Assembly (NCBI RefSeq): GCF_006716095.1
Contig: NZ_VFOK01000002.1
Location: forward strand, 186,001 to 250,000
DNA length: 64,000 bases
Reading direction: 5' to 3'
Source of the DNA: Barrientosiimonas humi
GTDB lineage: Bacteria; Actinomycetota; Actinomycetes; Actinomycetales; Dermatophilaceae
Program-made: the position numbers and the translations under genes
Shown: one piece after another, positions 15,922-29,625 of the stretch
How positions within the stretch are numbered: the stretch's first letter is position 1
Layout: the number at the start of each line of letters is the position of its first letter
The notes under the pieces: model-generated
The model's database searches: none
What the model saw: the letters and a program-made list of their open reading frames with translations, nothing else
Told to the model about the DNA's origin: nothing

Positions 15922-17457
15922 TCAGTCCTTCGTGGGTGGGGTGGGTGGTGCCGTGCCCGCGGCGACGCGGGCGCTCGCGGTGGGGATGGCGTCGCCCGCG
16001 GGGGCGTCGCTGCGCAGGTCGGGCCGGCCGAGGAACAGGTAGAGCAGGCCGAGCCCGACGACGACGGCGGCGCCGAGCGCCACCACGTAGTTGTCGTACC
16101 AGGCGACGTCGGGCGTGCGCGGCCAGGCGATGTTGAGCATCGCGAGCACGCCGTACGCCAGTGCCAGCGCGTTGATCGGCAGCCCCCAGGCGCCGAGCCG
16201 GAACGGTCCGGACGGCTGCCAGCCGCGCAGCCGGGCGCGCAGCGCGGCCAGCACGACCATCTGGAAACCGAGGTAGATGCCCAGGGTCGCGAACGAGATG
16301 ATCTTGGTCAGCGCGTCGGTCGACAGCGCCGACGTCAGCACGATCACCGCGGGCACCAGCGTCGCGACGACCATGGCGTAGGGCGGCACGTGCTGGCGCG
16401 GGAGGAACCGGCGAAGCACCGACGAGCCGACGATCATGCCGTCGCGGGCGTAGGAGTACATCAGCCGGCTGGCGGCGGCCATCAGGCTGAGCACGCAGGA
16501 CAGGAACGACAGCAGCACGACGGCGAGCACGACGCGGGTGCCGGTGACGCCGAACGCCTGGTTGAGGATCGTGGTGACCGGGTCGGGGTCGTCCCCGCCG
16601 ATGACGGCGGCGTAGTCCTCGACCGCGAGGATCAGCGACAGGCAGACGAACATCGCCGCGGCGCCACCGACGTAGATCGCCATTCGCATCGCCTTGGGGA
16701 TGCGGCGGGTGGGGTCGGGCACCTCCTCGGCCACGTCGCCGCACGCCTCGAACCCGTAGTACTGGAAGATCCCGATGAGGCCGGCGGCGAGGAACGCCGA
16801 CAGGTAGGAACCCTCCGAGCCGGCGCCGAAGCTGTCGAACAGCACGCCGAGGCCGTGGTGCCGCTCGCTGAGCAGCAGCCAGCCGCCCACCACCAGCGCC
16901 CCGAGCAGCTCGGCGGAGAAGCCGATGATCGCGGCGTACCCCAGCCACCGGGTGCCCATCATGTTGATGGCGAAGGCGAGCGCGAGCAGGATCAGCGCGC
17001 AGGTGATGGTGGTGCCGGTGCCGGGCGTGAAGTCGAGCAGCTGCCCGAGGTAGGGCCCGGCGCCGTAGGCGACGCCGGCGATCGTGGCGAGCAGCGCGAA
17101 CATGTAGACCCACCCGGTCAGCCACGCCCAGCGCCTGCCCCACAGCCGCCTCGCCCACGGGTAGACGCCGCCGGCGACGGGGTACTGCGAGACGATCTCG
17201 CCGAAGATCAGCGCGACGAGGAACTGCCCGACGCCGACGATGACCAGCGACCAGAACATCGGCGGCCCGCCGGTGGCGAGCGACACCGCGAACAGCGTGT
17301 AGATGCCGACGACGGGGGACAGGTAGGTGAAGCCCAGGGCGAAGTTGGCCCACGGCGACATCTCGCGCCGGAACTCCGAGGTGTAACCGAGCCGCGCGAG
17401 CGCGGCGTCGTCGCTCTCCTGCTCGGACGCCGAGGGGTCGGCGGTGCGGTCGGTCAC
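15922..17457 (-). CDS. APC-superfamily amino acid/amine permease
   Basis: 511 residues with about twelve membrane helices. The N-terminal F-R-R-E-M-S-P-W-A-N-F-A-L-G-F and F-G-E-I-V-S-Q-Y-P-V-A-G-G-V-Y-P-W are typical of APC amino acid-polyamine transporters. GTG 17457 overlaps the preceding stop as GTGA. As the only transporter in the operon it probably imports the compound oxidised by the FAD/Fe-S pair, pointing to an amino acid, amine or derivative. Confidence 0.85.
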   Translation of the reverse strand: MTDRTADPSASEQESDDAALARLGYTSEFRREMSPWANFALGFTYLSPVVGIYTLFAVSLATGGPPMFWSLVIVGVGQFLVALIFGEIVSQYPVAGGVYPWARRLWGRRWAWLTGWVYMFALLATIAGVAYGAGPYLGQLLDFTPGTGTTITCALILLALAFAINMMGTRWLGYAAIIGFSAELLGALVVGGWLLLSERHHGLGVLFDSFGAGSEGSYLSAFLAAGLIGIFQYYGFEACGDVAEEVPDPTRRIPKAMRMAIYVGGAAAMFVCLSLILAVEDYAAVIGGDDPDPVTTILNQAFGVTGTRVVLAVVLLSFLSCVLSLMAAASRLMYSYARDGMIVGSSVLRRFLPRQHVPPYAMVVATLVPAVIVLTSALSTDALTKIISFATLGIYLGFQMVVLAALRARLRGWQPSGPFRLGAWGLPINALALAYGVLAMLNIAWPRTPDVAWYDNYVVALGAAVVVGLGLLYLFLGRPDLRSDAPAGDAIPTASARVAAGTAPPTPPTKD

Positions 17458-17786
17458 GACGGGCGTACGCCGTCGTCGGGCTGGTCGGTCGAGCTCGCCT
17501 CGACCTCGTCGAGCAGCTCGGACCCGGTGACGACCCGGTCGGCGAAGTGCCGGTGCATCCAGGCCAGGTGGTCGTGCCGGGCGTTCATGATGCGCAGCGA
17601 GTCCCAGTTGGGGAACTCCTGCTGCAGCACCCAGCGCTCCATCAGCCGCGGGTCGACCTCGAACAGGTCCTCGTAGGTCGTCACGGCCACGTCGCTGACC
17701 GCGCGGGCGGGCGGCGGGGTCACCTGCTCGGCGCGCACGTAGCGCCCCGGGGTGGGGACCGGGCCGGCGGGGGTCTCCTCGGTCAT
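17454..17786 (-). CDS. Small operon protein of unknown function
   Basis: 110 residues. A Pro-rich N-terminus precedes a conserved-looking core (D-L-F-E-V-D-P-R-L-M-E-R-W-V-L-Q-Q-E-F-P-N-W-D) and an R-H-D-H-L-A-W-M-H-R-H-F histidine-rich helix. There is no signal peptide or membrane segment. Start ATG 17786 has a GAGAGGAG site. Its tight position between oxidase and permease genes implies a role in the same pathway, perhaps as an accessory subunit. I do not recognise the family. Confidence 0.7.
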   Translation of the reverse strand: MTEETPAGPVPTPGRYVRAEQVTPPPARAVSDVAVTTYEDLFEVDPRLMERWVLQQEFPNWDSLRIMNARHDHLAWMHRHFADRVVTGSELLDEVEASSTDQPDDGVRPS

Positions 17787-17810
17787 CGCGCTCTCCTCTC
17801 GATGAGGCGA

Positions 17811-19361
17811 TCAGGTGTCGCGCAGCTGCTGCAGCGCGGCCTCGGCGTCGCCGGCGTAGGCGAGGTCGAGGTGGTACTTCCCCGGGTTCATCACGTTGTG
17901 CGGGTCGAGCATCTGCTTCAGGTCGAGCATCACCTCGAAGCCACGGCCGAGCTCGCTCGGCACCAGGTCGACCTCCCCTTCGCGGCAGGAGCCGTGGCAG
18001 GCGCTGATCGAGCCGCCGTGCTCGAGCGCGGCGCGCGCGATGTCGCGCTTGGCCTGCACCCACAGGGCCCACGCCTCGTCGTCGAGGCGCTGCTCCCAGA
18101 TGCCCACGTCGATCTCGGTGAGGTAGTCGACGCCGGTGTCGGCGGAGGTGTAGGCGAACATCCCCCAGTCGTCGAACACGTCGGTCTTGCGCCGCAGGTC
18201 GGCGATGATCGCGTGCCAGGCCTGCGACACGGCGGGCAGCTGGGTGTAGTTGACCGCGGCGTCCTCGCAGTGCCACGACATCGGGACGACCTGGCCGGCC
18301 TTGGTCCGCCCGTGCAGCGGGGTGGCGTAGCGGTCGTGCCGGGCGGCCCAGTCGCCCTCGGAGATCTCGTCGCCGAGGTAGCGCGCGCCGTGCTCCTTCG
18401 CGATCCGGAACAGCCGCCGACCGGCCGGGCGCACCTCGTCCTCGTAGCCGTACATCACCGCGCAGACGAGCGCGCGCACGTCGGACGGTTGCGGGATGTA
18501 CGCCTCGTCGTCCCGCCGCAGGTAGGCCACCTTGTACTCGTCGAACAGCACGGCGCCGGCGAAGGTGGCGACCCCGGCGCGGGCGAGCGCGCCGACACAG
18601 CGGTAGGCGTCGTCGTAGTTGTCGAACGCCCAGAACGGCGACAGCTCCGCCTCGGGCTTGGGGTAGAGCTTCAGCGTGGCCCGGGTGGCGATGCCGAGGG
18701 TGCCCTGGTGGCCCATGAACAGGTGCTTGAGCTGGTAGCCGCTGGAGGACTTGGAGATCTTGCGACCGATGCCGTCGCCGACGTGGATCACGTCACCGGT
18801 CGGCAGCACGTGGTCGAAGGAGAGCACCAGGTCGCGGGTGTGGCCGTAGCGCGACCCGACCAGCGACCAGCCGGAGGTGCCGATGCGCCCGCCGACGAGC
18901 GAGCAGGGGTAGGACGCGGGGTCGTCGGGATAGATGAGGCCGTGCCTGCCGAGCTGCTCGTTGAGCTTGAGCATGTTGATGCCGGTGCCGACGGTGACGG
19001 TGCGGTTGTCCAGGTCGAGCTCGTGCACCTGGTTGAGGCGCTTGACGTCGACCACGATCCCGCCGTGCAGCGGGACGGCTCCGTCGGTGAGCCCGGTGCC
19101 CCCGTCGCGCGGGACCACGGGCACGCGCAGCTCGTTGGCGATGCGCACCACGGCCGCCACCTCGTCGGTGGACTCGGGCAGCACCGCCAGGTCGGGCAGC
19201 CGCTCGCGCCAGCGGTGCACGGGGAACGGGGCGGGCACCCGAGCGCGGTTGAGCCGGTCGGTCTTGGAGGTGAGCACCTGGTCCTCGCGCAGCACCGTGC
19301 GCAGCCGGTCGGCGACGGTGTCGACCTGGTCGGTGCTGAGCCGCTCGGGCGTGAGGGTCAT
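17811..19361 (-). CDS. FAD-binding oxidase (GlcD/D-lactate dehydrogenase type)
   Basis: 516 residues. An FAD-binding-4 domain (P-R-D-G-G-T-G-L-T, G-G-R-I-G-T-S-G-W, M-G-H-Q-G-T-L-G-I-A-T) is followed by an FAD-oxidase C-terminal domain ending in L-D-P-H-N-V-M-N-P-G-K. The fold oxidises 2-hydroxy acids and related compounds, usually passing electrons to an Fe-S partner. That partner is the gene just upstream; the two overlap as ATGA. The natural substrate is unknown. Confidence 0.85.
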   Translation of the reverse strand: MTLTPERLSTDQVDTVADRLRTVLREDQVLTSKTDRLNRARVPAPFPVHRWRERLPDLAVLPESTDEVAAVVRIANELRVPVVPRDGGTGLTDGAVPLHGGIVVDVKRLNQVHELDLDNRTVTVGTGINMLKLNEQLGRHGLIYPDDPASYPCSLVGGRIGTSGWSLVGSRYGHTRDLVLSFDHVLPTGDVIHVGDGIGRKISKSSSGYQLKHLFMGHQGTLGIATRATLKLYPKPEAELSPFWAFDNYDDAYRCVGALARAGVATFAGAVLFDEYKVAYLRRDDEAYIPQPSDVRALVCAVMYGYEDEVRPAGRRLFRIAKEHGARYLGDEISEGDWAARHDRYATPLHGRTKAGQVVPMSWHCEDAAVNYTQLPAVSQAWHAIIADLRRKTDVFDDWGMFAYTSADTGVDYLTEIDVGIWEQRLDDEAWALWVQAKRDIARAALEHGGSISACHGSCREGEVDLVPSELGRGFEVMLDLKQMLDPHNVMNPGKYHLDLAYAGDAEAALQQLRDT

Positions 19362-20707
19362 CGGTCGGCCCCCCGGCTGCCGCCGACGGTGATGCCGAGC
19401 GACTCGGCGAGCAGCTCGTGGATGTCGACCACGTCGATCGCCTCGGCCTCGCCCGCGGCGGTGAGCGGCCGCTCCGACCACGGGCAGGCGCTGACCAGCG
19501 TGTCGACCGGCGCGTCGAGCGCCTTGGCCTTCTCGATGCGCGAGGCGCTGATCGCCGCGGTGAGCTCGGGCTTCTCGATCGGCAGCCCGCCGCCCCCGCC
19601 GGAGCAGTACGACCACTGGGTCACCCGGTCGACGTCCTCGAACGACAGCCCCGGGATCGAGCGCAGGATCTCGCGGGGCTCGGCCCAGATGCCCTTGCGC
19701 TTGTTGAGCCGGCACGGGTCGTGGTACGTGATCGTGCGCTCCACAGGGACGCTCGGCGTGAGCCGGCCCTCGCGGATCAGCTCGGCGAACAGCTCGACGA
19801 CGAGCACCACCTCGATGTCGTAGTCGTCGCCGAAGTACTTCGGGTAGTCCTCGGTGAAGCTGATGTAGTCGTGCGGGTCGAGCACGAGCACGCGCGTGGT
19901 GCCGGTGGAGCGCCAGTTGTCGAGGTTGTGCTGGGCGAACCGCTTGGCCTGGTCGACGTAACCCATCTCGGCGGCCGGGCCGCCGCAGCACCACTGCTCG
20001 CCCATCAGCCCGAACTCGACCCCGGCCTGCTGCAGGATCTGCGCGACCGCCCGCGGGACCGACGTGCGGTAGAACGCCGCCTCGCAGTCGACGAACAGGA
20101 TCGTGTCGCCGCCGATCGGGATGTCGAGGCCGTCGGCCCAGTCGCGCACCTTGTCCTGGCTGACCCCCTCGGCCCCGAGCACCGGCTCGTGGGTGCGCTC
20201 GTCGGTGCGGGCGTTCCAGCTGCGCCACTCGGGCTGGTGCACCCCCTCGTCGACGGCGAGCGCGCGCACGGCCTTGACCACGTCGACCGTGCGGGTGCGG
20301 AAGCGATAGAAGTCGCCGGTGAAAAGCGTGTTGGGACAACGCAGCTCGCACGCGCCGCACTGCGTGCAGTTGACGTAGTCGGACGCGACGTCGGCGACCT
20401 CGAGCTCGCCCTTCTCCATCGCCACGACGTTGGCGTGGAAGGCGGTCGGGGTCCACGACTCGTTGCGCGTCACCTGCATGACCGGGCAGACCTCGCGGCA
20501 GAACTTGTGGCCCGAGGAGAAGCAGTTGTACGACGCGTTGTGCCACTCCTCGACGAACTCGCGGGTGCGCGGGTCGGGCAGGTCGACCGGTTCGGGACCG
20601 GCCACGGTGTCGGGCATCTCGGCCAGCGCCGGGTCCTGGTCGCGCATGCCGGGCGTGAACGGCGCATCGAGCGCGTCGCCGCCGGGGCGGGGCTGGATCT
20701 GGGTCAT
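19358..20707 (-). CDS. Fe-S oxidoreductase with CCG domains (GlpC/HdrD-like)
   Basis: 449 residues. Two 4Fe-4S motifs (C-R-E-V-C-P, and C-T-Q-C-G-A-C-E-L-R-C-P near residue 110) are followed by two cysteine-rich CCG domains (W-C-C-G-G-P-A-A-E and Y-C-S-G-G-G-G-G). The second has lost one of the paired cysteines. It should carry electrons from the FAD subunit to quinone or another acceptor. ATG 20707 has an AGGGAG site. It is the first gene of the operon; its promoter, a palindromic operator and a Crp-like site lie just upstream. Confidence 0.85.
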   Translation of the reverse strand: MTQIQPRPGGDALDAPFTPGMRDQDPALAEMPDTVAGPEPVDLPDPRTREFVEEWHNASYNCFSSGHKFCREVCPVMQVTRNESWTPTAFHANVVAMEKGELEVADVASDYVNCTQCGACELRCPNTLFTGDFYRFRTRTVDVVKAVRALAVDEGVHQPEWRSWNARTDERTHEPVLGAEGVSQDKVRDWADGLDIPIGGDTILFVDCEAAFYRTSVPRAVAQILQQAGVEFGLMGEQWCCGGPAAEMGYVDQAKRFAQHNLDNWRSTGTTRVLVLDPHDYISFTEDYPKYFGDDYDIEVVLVVELFAELIREGRLTPSVPVERTITYHDPCRLNKRKGIWAEPREILRSIPGLSFEDVDRVTQWSYCSGGGGGLPIEKPELTAAISASRIEKAKALDAPVDTLVSACPWSERPLTAAGEAEAIDVVDIHELLAESLGITVGGSRGADR

Positions 20708-20724
20708 CGGCACTCCCTTGTGCG

Positions 20725-20740
20725 TGTGATGCAGATCACG
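20725..20740. promoter_or_regulatory. Crp/GlxR-type binding site
   Basis: TGTGA-N6-TCACG departs from the TGTGA-N6-TCACA consensus by one base. It lies in the leader of the Fe-S/FAD operon, a few bases downstream of the expected transcription start, where a bound protein would block transcription. Confidence 0.65.
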
Positions 20741-20750
20741 AACCCTTGAA

Positions 20751-20779
20751 AACATATGGGACCATAGGTCTAGGGGCAA
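20751..20779 (-). promoter_or_regulatory. Promoter and palindromic operator of the Fe-S/FAD operon
   Basis: On the minus strand a TTGCCC -35 box (20779-20774) is separated by exactly 17 bases from a TATGTT -10 box (20756-20751). The palindrome TATGG-GA-CCATA (20755-20766) covers the spacer and the edge of the -10 box, an ideal repressor site. The FadR-type regulator encoded divergently at 20854 is the obvious candidate. Confidence 0.7.
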
Positions 20780-20853
20780 GCGGTTCGTCCAGATCGGCCG
20801 GCGCGGTGGCCGGTGGGCGGGGCTAGCCTCGCCAGGCGACGGAAGGAGACCGG

Positions 20854-21633
20854 GTGCGCGTCCCGATCGGCGATGCCCGCAAGGCGGTGTTCGGCCCGCT
20901 CGACGACGGGGCCGGACGCAGCGCCGCGGTCGTGCGACGCCTCGGCAGCGCGATCGCGCTCGGCATCGTCGAGGACGGCGAGCGGCTGCCGTCGGAGGCG
21001 CGGCTGGCCGAGTCGCTGGGTGTCGCGACGGTCACCCTGCGCGAGGCCCTGGCCGAGCTGCGCTCGCGCGGGCTCGTCGACACCCGGCGCGGGCGGGGCG
21101 GCGGCAACTTCGTGCGGGCCGACGAGACCGCCCTGGCCGAGCTGGCCCGGGGCCGCCTCGAGGAGCTCGGCACGGCCGACCTGCGCGAGCTCGGCGACGT
21201 GCGGGCCGCGGTGTCGGGCACCGCGGCCCGGCTGGGGGCGGCGCGCGCGAGCGACGCCCAGCTCGACCGGCTCGAGGAGCTCATCGACCGGGTCGGGCAG
21301 GCCGAGACCGCCACCGCCCAGCTGCGCGCCGAGGGGCGCTTCCACATCGCGCTGGCCTCGGCCGCCCAGTCGGTGCGCCTCGCCATGCAGGAGATCGAGC
21401 TGCAGACCGAGCTCGGCCAGGTCGCCTGGGGCGTCAGCCGCTCCCCGGGCCAGCTGCGCACCGACCTGCGGGCGCACCGGGCGACGGTCGCGGCCATGCG
21501 CGAGCGGGACGGGGAGCGGGCACGCGCCCTGGTGGAGCGTCAGATCGGCGTGCTGACGCGGCGGCTCGTCGACGCCCACGTCGCGCTCACCCGGGCCGGG
21601 CGGTCGGGCGACGCCGGCGAGCAGGTCGGGTGA
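20854..21633 (+). CDS. FadR-family (GntR/FCD) transcriptional regulator
   Basis: 259 residues. The N-terminal winged helix-turn-helix contains L-P-S-E-A-R-L-A-E-S-L-G-V-A-T-V-T-L-R-E-A-L and the R-R-G-R-G-G-G wing. A helical FCD ligand domain follows, with possible metal ligands in R-F-H-I-A-L-A and L-R-A-H-R. Start GTG 20854 has a GGAAGGAG site. It is divergent from the FAD/Fe-S operon and most likely represses it through the palindrome at 20755-20766. It is followed four bases later by the Cache-domain gene. Confidence 0.85.
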   Translation: MRVPIGDARKAVFGPLDDGAGRSAAVVRRLGSAIALGIVEDGERLPSEARLAESLGVATVTLREALAELRSRGLVDTRRGRGGGNFVRADETALAELARGRLEELGTADLRELGDVRAAVSGTAARLGAARASDAQLDRLEELIDRVGQAETATAQLRAEGRFHIALASAAQSVRLAMQEIELQTELGQVAWGVSRSPGQLRTDLRAHRATVAAMRERDGERARALVERQIGVLTRRLVDAHVALTRAGRSGDAGEQVG

Positions 21634-21637
21634 GCCC

Positions 21638-22363
21638 GTGACGCGCGCACCCGGCACCGACGTACGCCGTCGCGGACGCGTCGACGCGGCCGCCGTCATC
21701 CGCGCGGCCGTCGCCGACGTCTTCGGCACCATCGGCGAGCTGGGCCGCCGCCTGCGCGACACCCACGCCGCGGCCCGGGAGCGCGGCGAGCCGTGGCGGG
21801 CGAGCGACGTGGCCGCGCTGCGCGAACCGGTGGTCGAGCTGCTGGCGGCTCCCGGCGCCGTGCCGGTCGGGATGGGCGCGATCCTGGCCCCCGACGTGCT
21901 GGCCGACGCGCCGCTGCAGCTGGAGTGGTGGCAGGTGCCGGCCGGGGCCGCGCGCCCGGCCCGGCTCGAGGTCGACCTCAACCCCTCGAGCCTGGGGTTC
22001 TACGACTACCTCGCCGCCGAGTGGTTCGACGTGCCGCTGCGCACCGGGCGGCGGCACGTGGTGGGCCCCTACGTCGACGTGCACGGCACCGACCTCTACG
22101 TGCTCACCCTCACCGAGCCGGTGCACGTCGACGGCGAGTTCGTCGGTGTGGTGGGCGCCGACGTGCCGAGCGCGCGGCTGGAGGGGATGCTGCTCCCGCG
22201 GCTCGGCGACCCCTCGGACCAGGTGCTGGTGCTCGACGACGACGGGCGCGTCGTGCTCTCGACCAGCGGTCGCTGGCTGGTCGGTTCGCTCGTGCAGCGC
22301 GCGCCGGCGCGGTGGGCGCGCCAGCGCCTGCTCGACCTGCCGTGGACGGTGCTGACGCCGGGC

Positions 22364-22387
<24 letters not shown>
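21638..22387 (+). CDS. Cache (PDC)-domain protein lacking membrane segments
   Basis: 249 residues. The centre and C-terminus (L-E-V-D-L-N-P-S, F-Y-D-Y-L-A-A-E-W-F, V-V-G-P-Y-V-D-V-H-G-T-D-L-Y-V-L-T, F-V-G-V-V-G-A-D-V) match a Cache small-molecule sensor domain. Such domains normally sit outside the cell between two membrane helices; this protein has neither signal peptide nor helix, so it should be cytoplasmic. It is cotranscribed with the FadR-type gene and may sense the pathway substrate. Its last residues and stop codon lie inside a dispersed palindromic repeat, so the native C-terminus may have been changed. Confidence 0.75.
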
Positions 22388-24829
<2,442 letters not shown>

Positions 24830-24832
24830 GTC

Positions 24833-25900
24833 ATGGGGCGCACGCTCGTCGTCGTCGGGGCCACGGGAGCCGTGGGTCGGGCCGTGCTGCAGACCCTGGG
24901 CACGCGCAGCGTGGTCTGGGACGAGCTGCGTCTCGCAGCCTCGAACCGCCATGCGGGAGAAGCGGTCTCGGCGTACGGCCAGCAGCTGCTGGTGCAGCAG
25001 GTCTCGCCGCAGCTGTTCGCCGGCGCCGACGTCGCGATCGTCGCGCTGCCCGAGGAGGCCGCCCGGGTCGCCGCCGCGATGGCGGGCGACGCGGGGGTGC
25101 CGGTGGTCGACTGCTCGCCGGTGTTCCGAGCCGAGCCGGACGTGCCGCTGGTCATCCCCGAGATCAACCCGGCCCAGGTCAACAACCGCCCGCGGGGCAT
25201 CGTCGCGAGCCCCAGCGCGTCGTCCACGGCGATGCTGACCGCGCTCGGGCCGCTGCACCAGGGGTGGGGTCTGGAGTCGGTCGTCGTCACCGCCATGCAG
25301 GCCGTCTCCGGCCGCGGTGACGCCGGCGTCGAGCGGCTCGTCGCCGAGGCCGAGTCGCTGGTGGGCCAGCGCTCGATCGGGCTGTCGCCCGGTGACGTAC
25401 GCCGGTTGCTGGACCTGCCCGACCACTCGCCCTTCCCCGCGCCCGTCGCGGCCAACGTGGTGCCGGTGACCAGCGACCTCGACGCCGAGGGCTGGTCGAT
25501 GCAGGAGGCGCGCATGCGCCGCGAGGCCCGCAAGGTGCTCGGGCTGCCCGACCTCAAGGTCGCCGCGACCACGGTGTGGGTGCCGGTGATGACCGCGCAC
25601 TCGCTGTCGGTTCACGCGACGTTCGGCTCCAAGATCACCGCCGACCGGGCCCGTCAGGCGCTCGTCGAGGGGTCGAACTCCGTCGTCGTGCTCGACGACC
25701 CGGAGAACGAGGACTGGCCGAACCCGGTCGACGTCGCGGGCTCGGAGCCGACGTTCGTCGGCCGCATCCGCAGCTCGCCGGACTTCCCGCGCTCGCTCGA
25801 GGTGTTCGTCTGCACCGACAACCTGCGCAAGGGCGCGGCGCTGAACATGGTGCAGATCGCCGAGGCCATCGTCGGTGAGGACCCGTTCGCCGCGCTGTGA
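24833..25900 (+). CDS. Asd paralogue without catalytic cysteine
   Basis: 355 residues with the full-length Asd fold (V-V-G-A-T-G-A-V-G start, [15 protein letters not shown] near the end). The N-P-N-C-T-T motif has become S-P-S-A-S-S with Ala129 in place of cysteine, and the substrate arginine is Trp249 (W-V-P-V); the histidine is kept as His256. It therefore cannot form the thioester intermediate and should not be an aspartate-semialdehyde dehydrogenase. It follows asd by three bases and is probably in the same transcript. Possible roles are a regulatory partner of Asd or an enzyme with another chemistry. Confidence 0.85.
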   Translation: MGRTLVVVGATGAVGRAVLQTLGTRSVVWDELRLAASNRHAGEAVSAYGQQLLVQQVSPQLFAGADVAIVALPEEAARVAAAMAGDAGVPVVDCSPVFRAEPDVPLVIPEINPAQVNNRPRGIVASPSASSTAMLTALGPLHQGWGLESVVVTAMQAVSGRGDAGVERLVAEAESLVGQRSIGLSPGDVRRLLDLPDHSPFPAPVAANVVPVTSDLDAEGWSMQEARMRREARKVLGLPDLKVAATTVWVPVMTAHSLSVHATFGSKITADRARQALVEGSNSVVVLDDPENEDWPNPVDVAGSEPTFVGRIRSSPDFPRSLEVFVCTDNLRKGAALNMVQIAEAIVGEDPFAAL

Positions 25901-25949
25901 GCGCGGAGAACGGGGGCGCGCCTCGGCTGGTCATGGTCGCTCGTCGACG

Positions 25950-26028
25950 GCTTTACTCTGGGGCGTGTGGTGCGCCACCCGCCGGCGCGGCTCAGCGCAC
26001 TGGCGCACGAGGTGCCCCAGAGTAAAGC
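25950..26028. terminator. Long inverted repeat between asd paralogue and acyl-CoA ligase
   Basis: Perfect 15-base arms (25950-25964 GCTTTACTCTGGGGC; 26014-26028) enclose 49 bases that contain an inner GTGCGCCA/TGGCGCAC stem. The arms are much richer in A and T than the surroundings. It may be a terminator or a small repeat element. Confidence 0.6.
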
Positions 26029-26106
26029 GCCCCACGGCGACACCTCGGCAGGGCGCCTCGCTGGCCTTCGGGCACGGAAAGTCCGCCATCGACGGCGCCG
26101 CGTTCC

Positions 26107-26112
26107 TAGGCT
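26107..26112 (+). promoter_or_regulatory. -10 box, leaderless start of acyl-CoA ligase
   Basis: TAGGCT is followed by six bases and then GTG 26119. Confidence 0.6.
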
Positions 26113-26118
26113 GGTCGG

Positions 26119-27753
26119 GTGAGCACGGAACCGACCGCCCCCGCCCCCACGGACGCCGAGCAGACGCCCACGGGCCTGGTCTCGACGACGCCCCTGACGC
26201 CGCTGTCCTACCTCGAACGCTCCGGCCGGGTGTGGGCCGACAAGCTGGCGGTGATCGACGGGGAGGCGCGGTGGACGTACGCCGAGCTGGCCGCCGACGT
26301 GCAGCGGATGGCGAAGGCGCTGGGCCGGGCCGGGGTCGAGCCCGGCGACCGGGTCGCGTTCGTGCTGCCGAACGTGTCGGAGATGCTCATGGCGCACTTC
26401 GCGGTGCCGCTCGCCCAGGGCGTGCTCGTCGCGGTCAACACCCGCCTCGCGCCGCCCGAGGTGCGGCACATCCTCGAGCACTCCGGCGCGCGGGTCGTCG
26501 TGGCCTGGCCGGGCACGGCCGACCTCGTCGAGAGCGCGACCGAGGGCCTGGAGGGCCTGACCCGGGTGATGCTGCGCGAGCCGCGGGCAGGGTGGACGAG
26601 CCTGGACGAGCTGGCCGACGACGACGCGCCCGACCTGTCGTGGCGGGTCGAGGACGAGCTCGCCCCGATCTCGCTCAACTACACCTCCGGCACGACCGGC
26701 CGGCCCAAGGGCGTGCTCTACAGCCACCGCGGCGCCCACCTCAACGCGCTCAGCGAGCTGCTGCACTCGCGGCACTCGCCGCAGTCGGTCTATCTGTGGA
26801 CGCTGCCGATGTTCCACTGCAACGGCTGGTGCACCCCGTGGGCGATCACCGCGATCGGGGGCACCCACGTGTGCCTGCCCGAGGTGCGCGGCGACGCGAT
26901 CTGGGAGGCGATCCGCGAGCGCGGCGTCACCCACCTCAACGCGGCGCCCACCGTCGTCACCACGATGCTCAACACGCCCGGTGCGGGCGGGCTGGAGCGG
27001 CCGGTCGTCATCACCACCGCGGGCGCGCCGCCGAGCCCGACGACGCTCGGGCAGATGGCCGACATGGGCTTCGAGGTCGTGCACGTCTACGGCCTGACCG
27101 AGACCTACGGGCCGTACACCGTGTGCGAGGTGCAGCCCGGCTGGGCCGAGCTCGAGCCGGGCGAGCGGGCCCGGCTGCTGGCCCGCCAGGGCGTCGGCAT
27201 GATCACCGCCGAGCGCGCCCGGGTGGTCGACGCCGAGATGAACGACGTGCCCGCCGACGGCGAGACGCTCGGCGAGATCGTCATGCGCGGCGACAACGTG
27301 ATGCTCGGCTACTACCGCGACGAGGAGGCCACCGCCACGGCGTTCGCCGGCGGCTGGTTCCACTCCGGCGACGTGGCCGTGATGCACCCCGACGGCTACG
27401 TCGAGATCCGCGACCGAGCCAAGGACGTCGTGATCTCCGGCGGCGAGAACATCTCCACCGTCGAGGTCGAGCAGGCCCTGATGAGCCACCCGTCGGTGCT
27501 CGAGGTCGCGGTCGTCGGCGTGCCCGACGAGAAGTGGGGCGAGCGGCCCAAGGCGTTCGTCACCACCAAGGGCGGCGCGGGCGTCGACGAGGCCGAGCTC
27601 ATCGAGCACGTGCGCGGCCAGATCGCGCACTACAAGGCGCCCCGCGAGGTCGAGGTCGTCGAGGAGCTGCCGAAGACCTCGACCGGCAAGATCCAGAAGT
27701 TCAGGCTGCGCGACGCCGAGTGGGCCGGCCGCGACAGCAGGGTGCAGGGCTGA
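26119..27753 (+). CDS. AMP-dependent acyl-CoA ligase (FadD type)
   Basis: 544 residues. The adenylation motifs are complete: [12 protein letters not shown] (phosphate loop), [17 protein letters not shown], the hinge region [14 protein letters not shown] and the C-terminal catalytic lysine in T-S-T-G-K-I-Q-K. It activates a carboxylic acid, probably medium- or long-chain fatty or aryl-alkanoic, as the CoA thioester. It is convergent with a second ligase at 27818, sharing the hairpin at 27752. Confidence 0.9.
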   Translation: MSTEPTAPAPTDAEQTPTGLVSTTPLTPLSYLERSGRVWADKLAVIDGEARWTYAELAADVQRMAKALGRAGVEPGDRVAFVLPNVSEMLMAHFAVPLAQGVLVAVNTRLAPPEVRHILEHSGARVVVAWPGTADLVESATEGLEGLTRVMLREPRAGWTSLDELADDDAPDLSWRVEDELAPISLNYTSGTTGRPKGVLYSHRGAHLNALSELLHSRHSPQSVYLWTLPMFHCNGWCTPWAITAIGGTHVCLPEVRGDAIWEAIRERGVTHLNAAPTVVTTMLNTPGAGGLERPVVITTAGAPPSPTTLGQMADMGFEVVHVYGLTETYGPYTVCEVQPGWAELEPGERARLLARQGVGMITAERARVVDAEMNDVPADGETLGEIVMRGDNVMLGYYRDEEATATAFAGGWFHSGDVAVMHPDGYVEIRDRAKDVVISGGENISTVEVEQALMSHPSVLEVAVVGVPDEKWGERPKAFVTTKGGAGVDEAELIEHVRGQIAHYKAPREVEVVEELPKTSTGKIQKFRLRDAEWAGRDSRVQG

Positions 27754-27790
27754 GCCCGTGCGTCCTCGCGGGGCGAGGACGCACGGGCTC
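27752..27790. terminator. Shared hairpin terminator of two convergent ligases
   Basis: Eighteen perfectly paired bases (27752-27769, 27773-27790) with a three-base loop. It begins inside the stop codon of the plus-strand ligase and ends 28 bases before the stop of the minus-strand ligase. No U-tract. Confidence 0.75.
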
Positions 27791-27817
27791 GGGTGCGAAG
27801 GACGTACGGCGCTCGGC

Positions 27818-29488
<1,671 letters not shown>

Positions 29489-29625
29489 GTGAGCAGGGTC
29501 TCATTACTCGGCCGTACGCGACCGGGATTCGGGACGGGTGCGTCGCAGGTTCCCGCGGTTCGGGCACTGCCCGGCGCTGATGGGGCGCACCATGGGAGGA
29601 GCACGTGCAGGGGAGGGGAGGGCCC

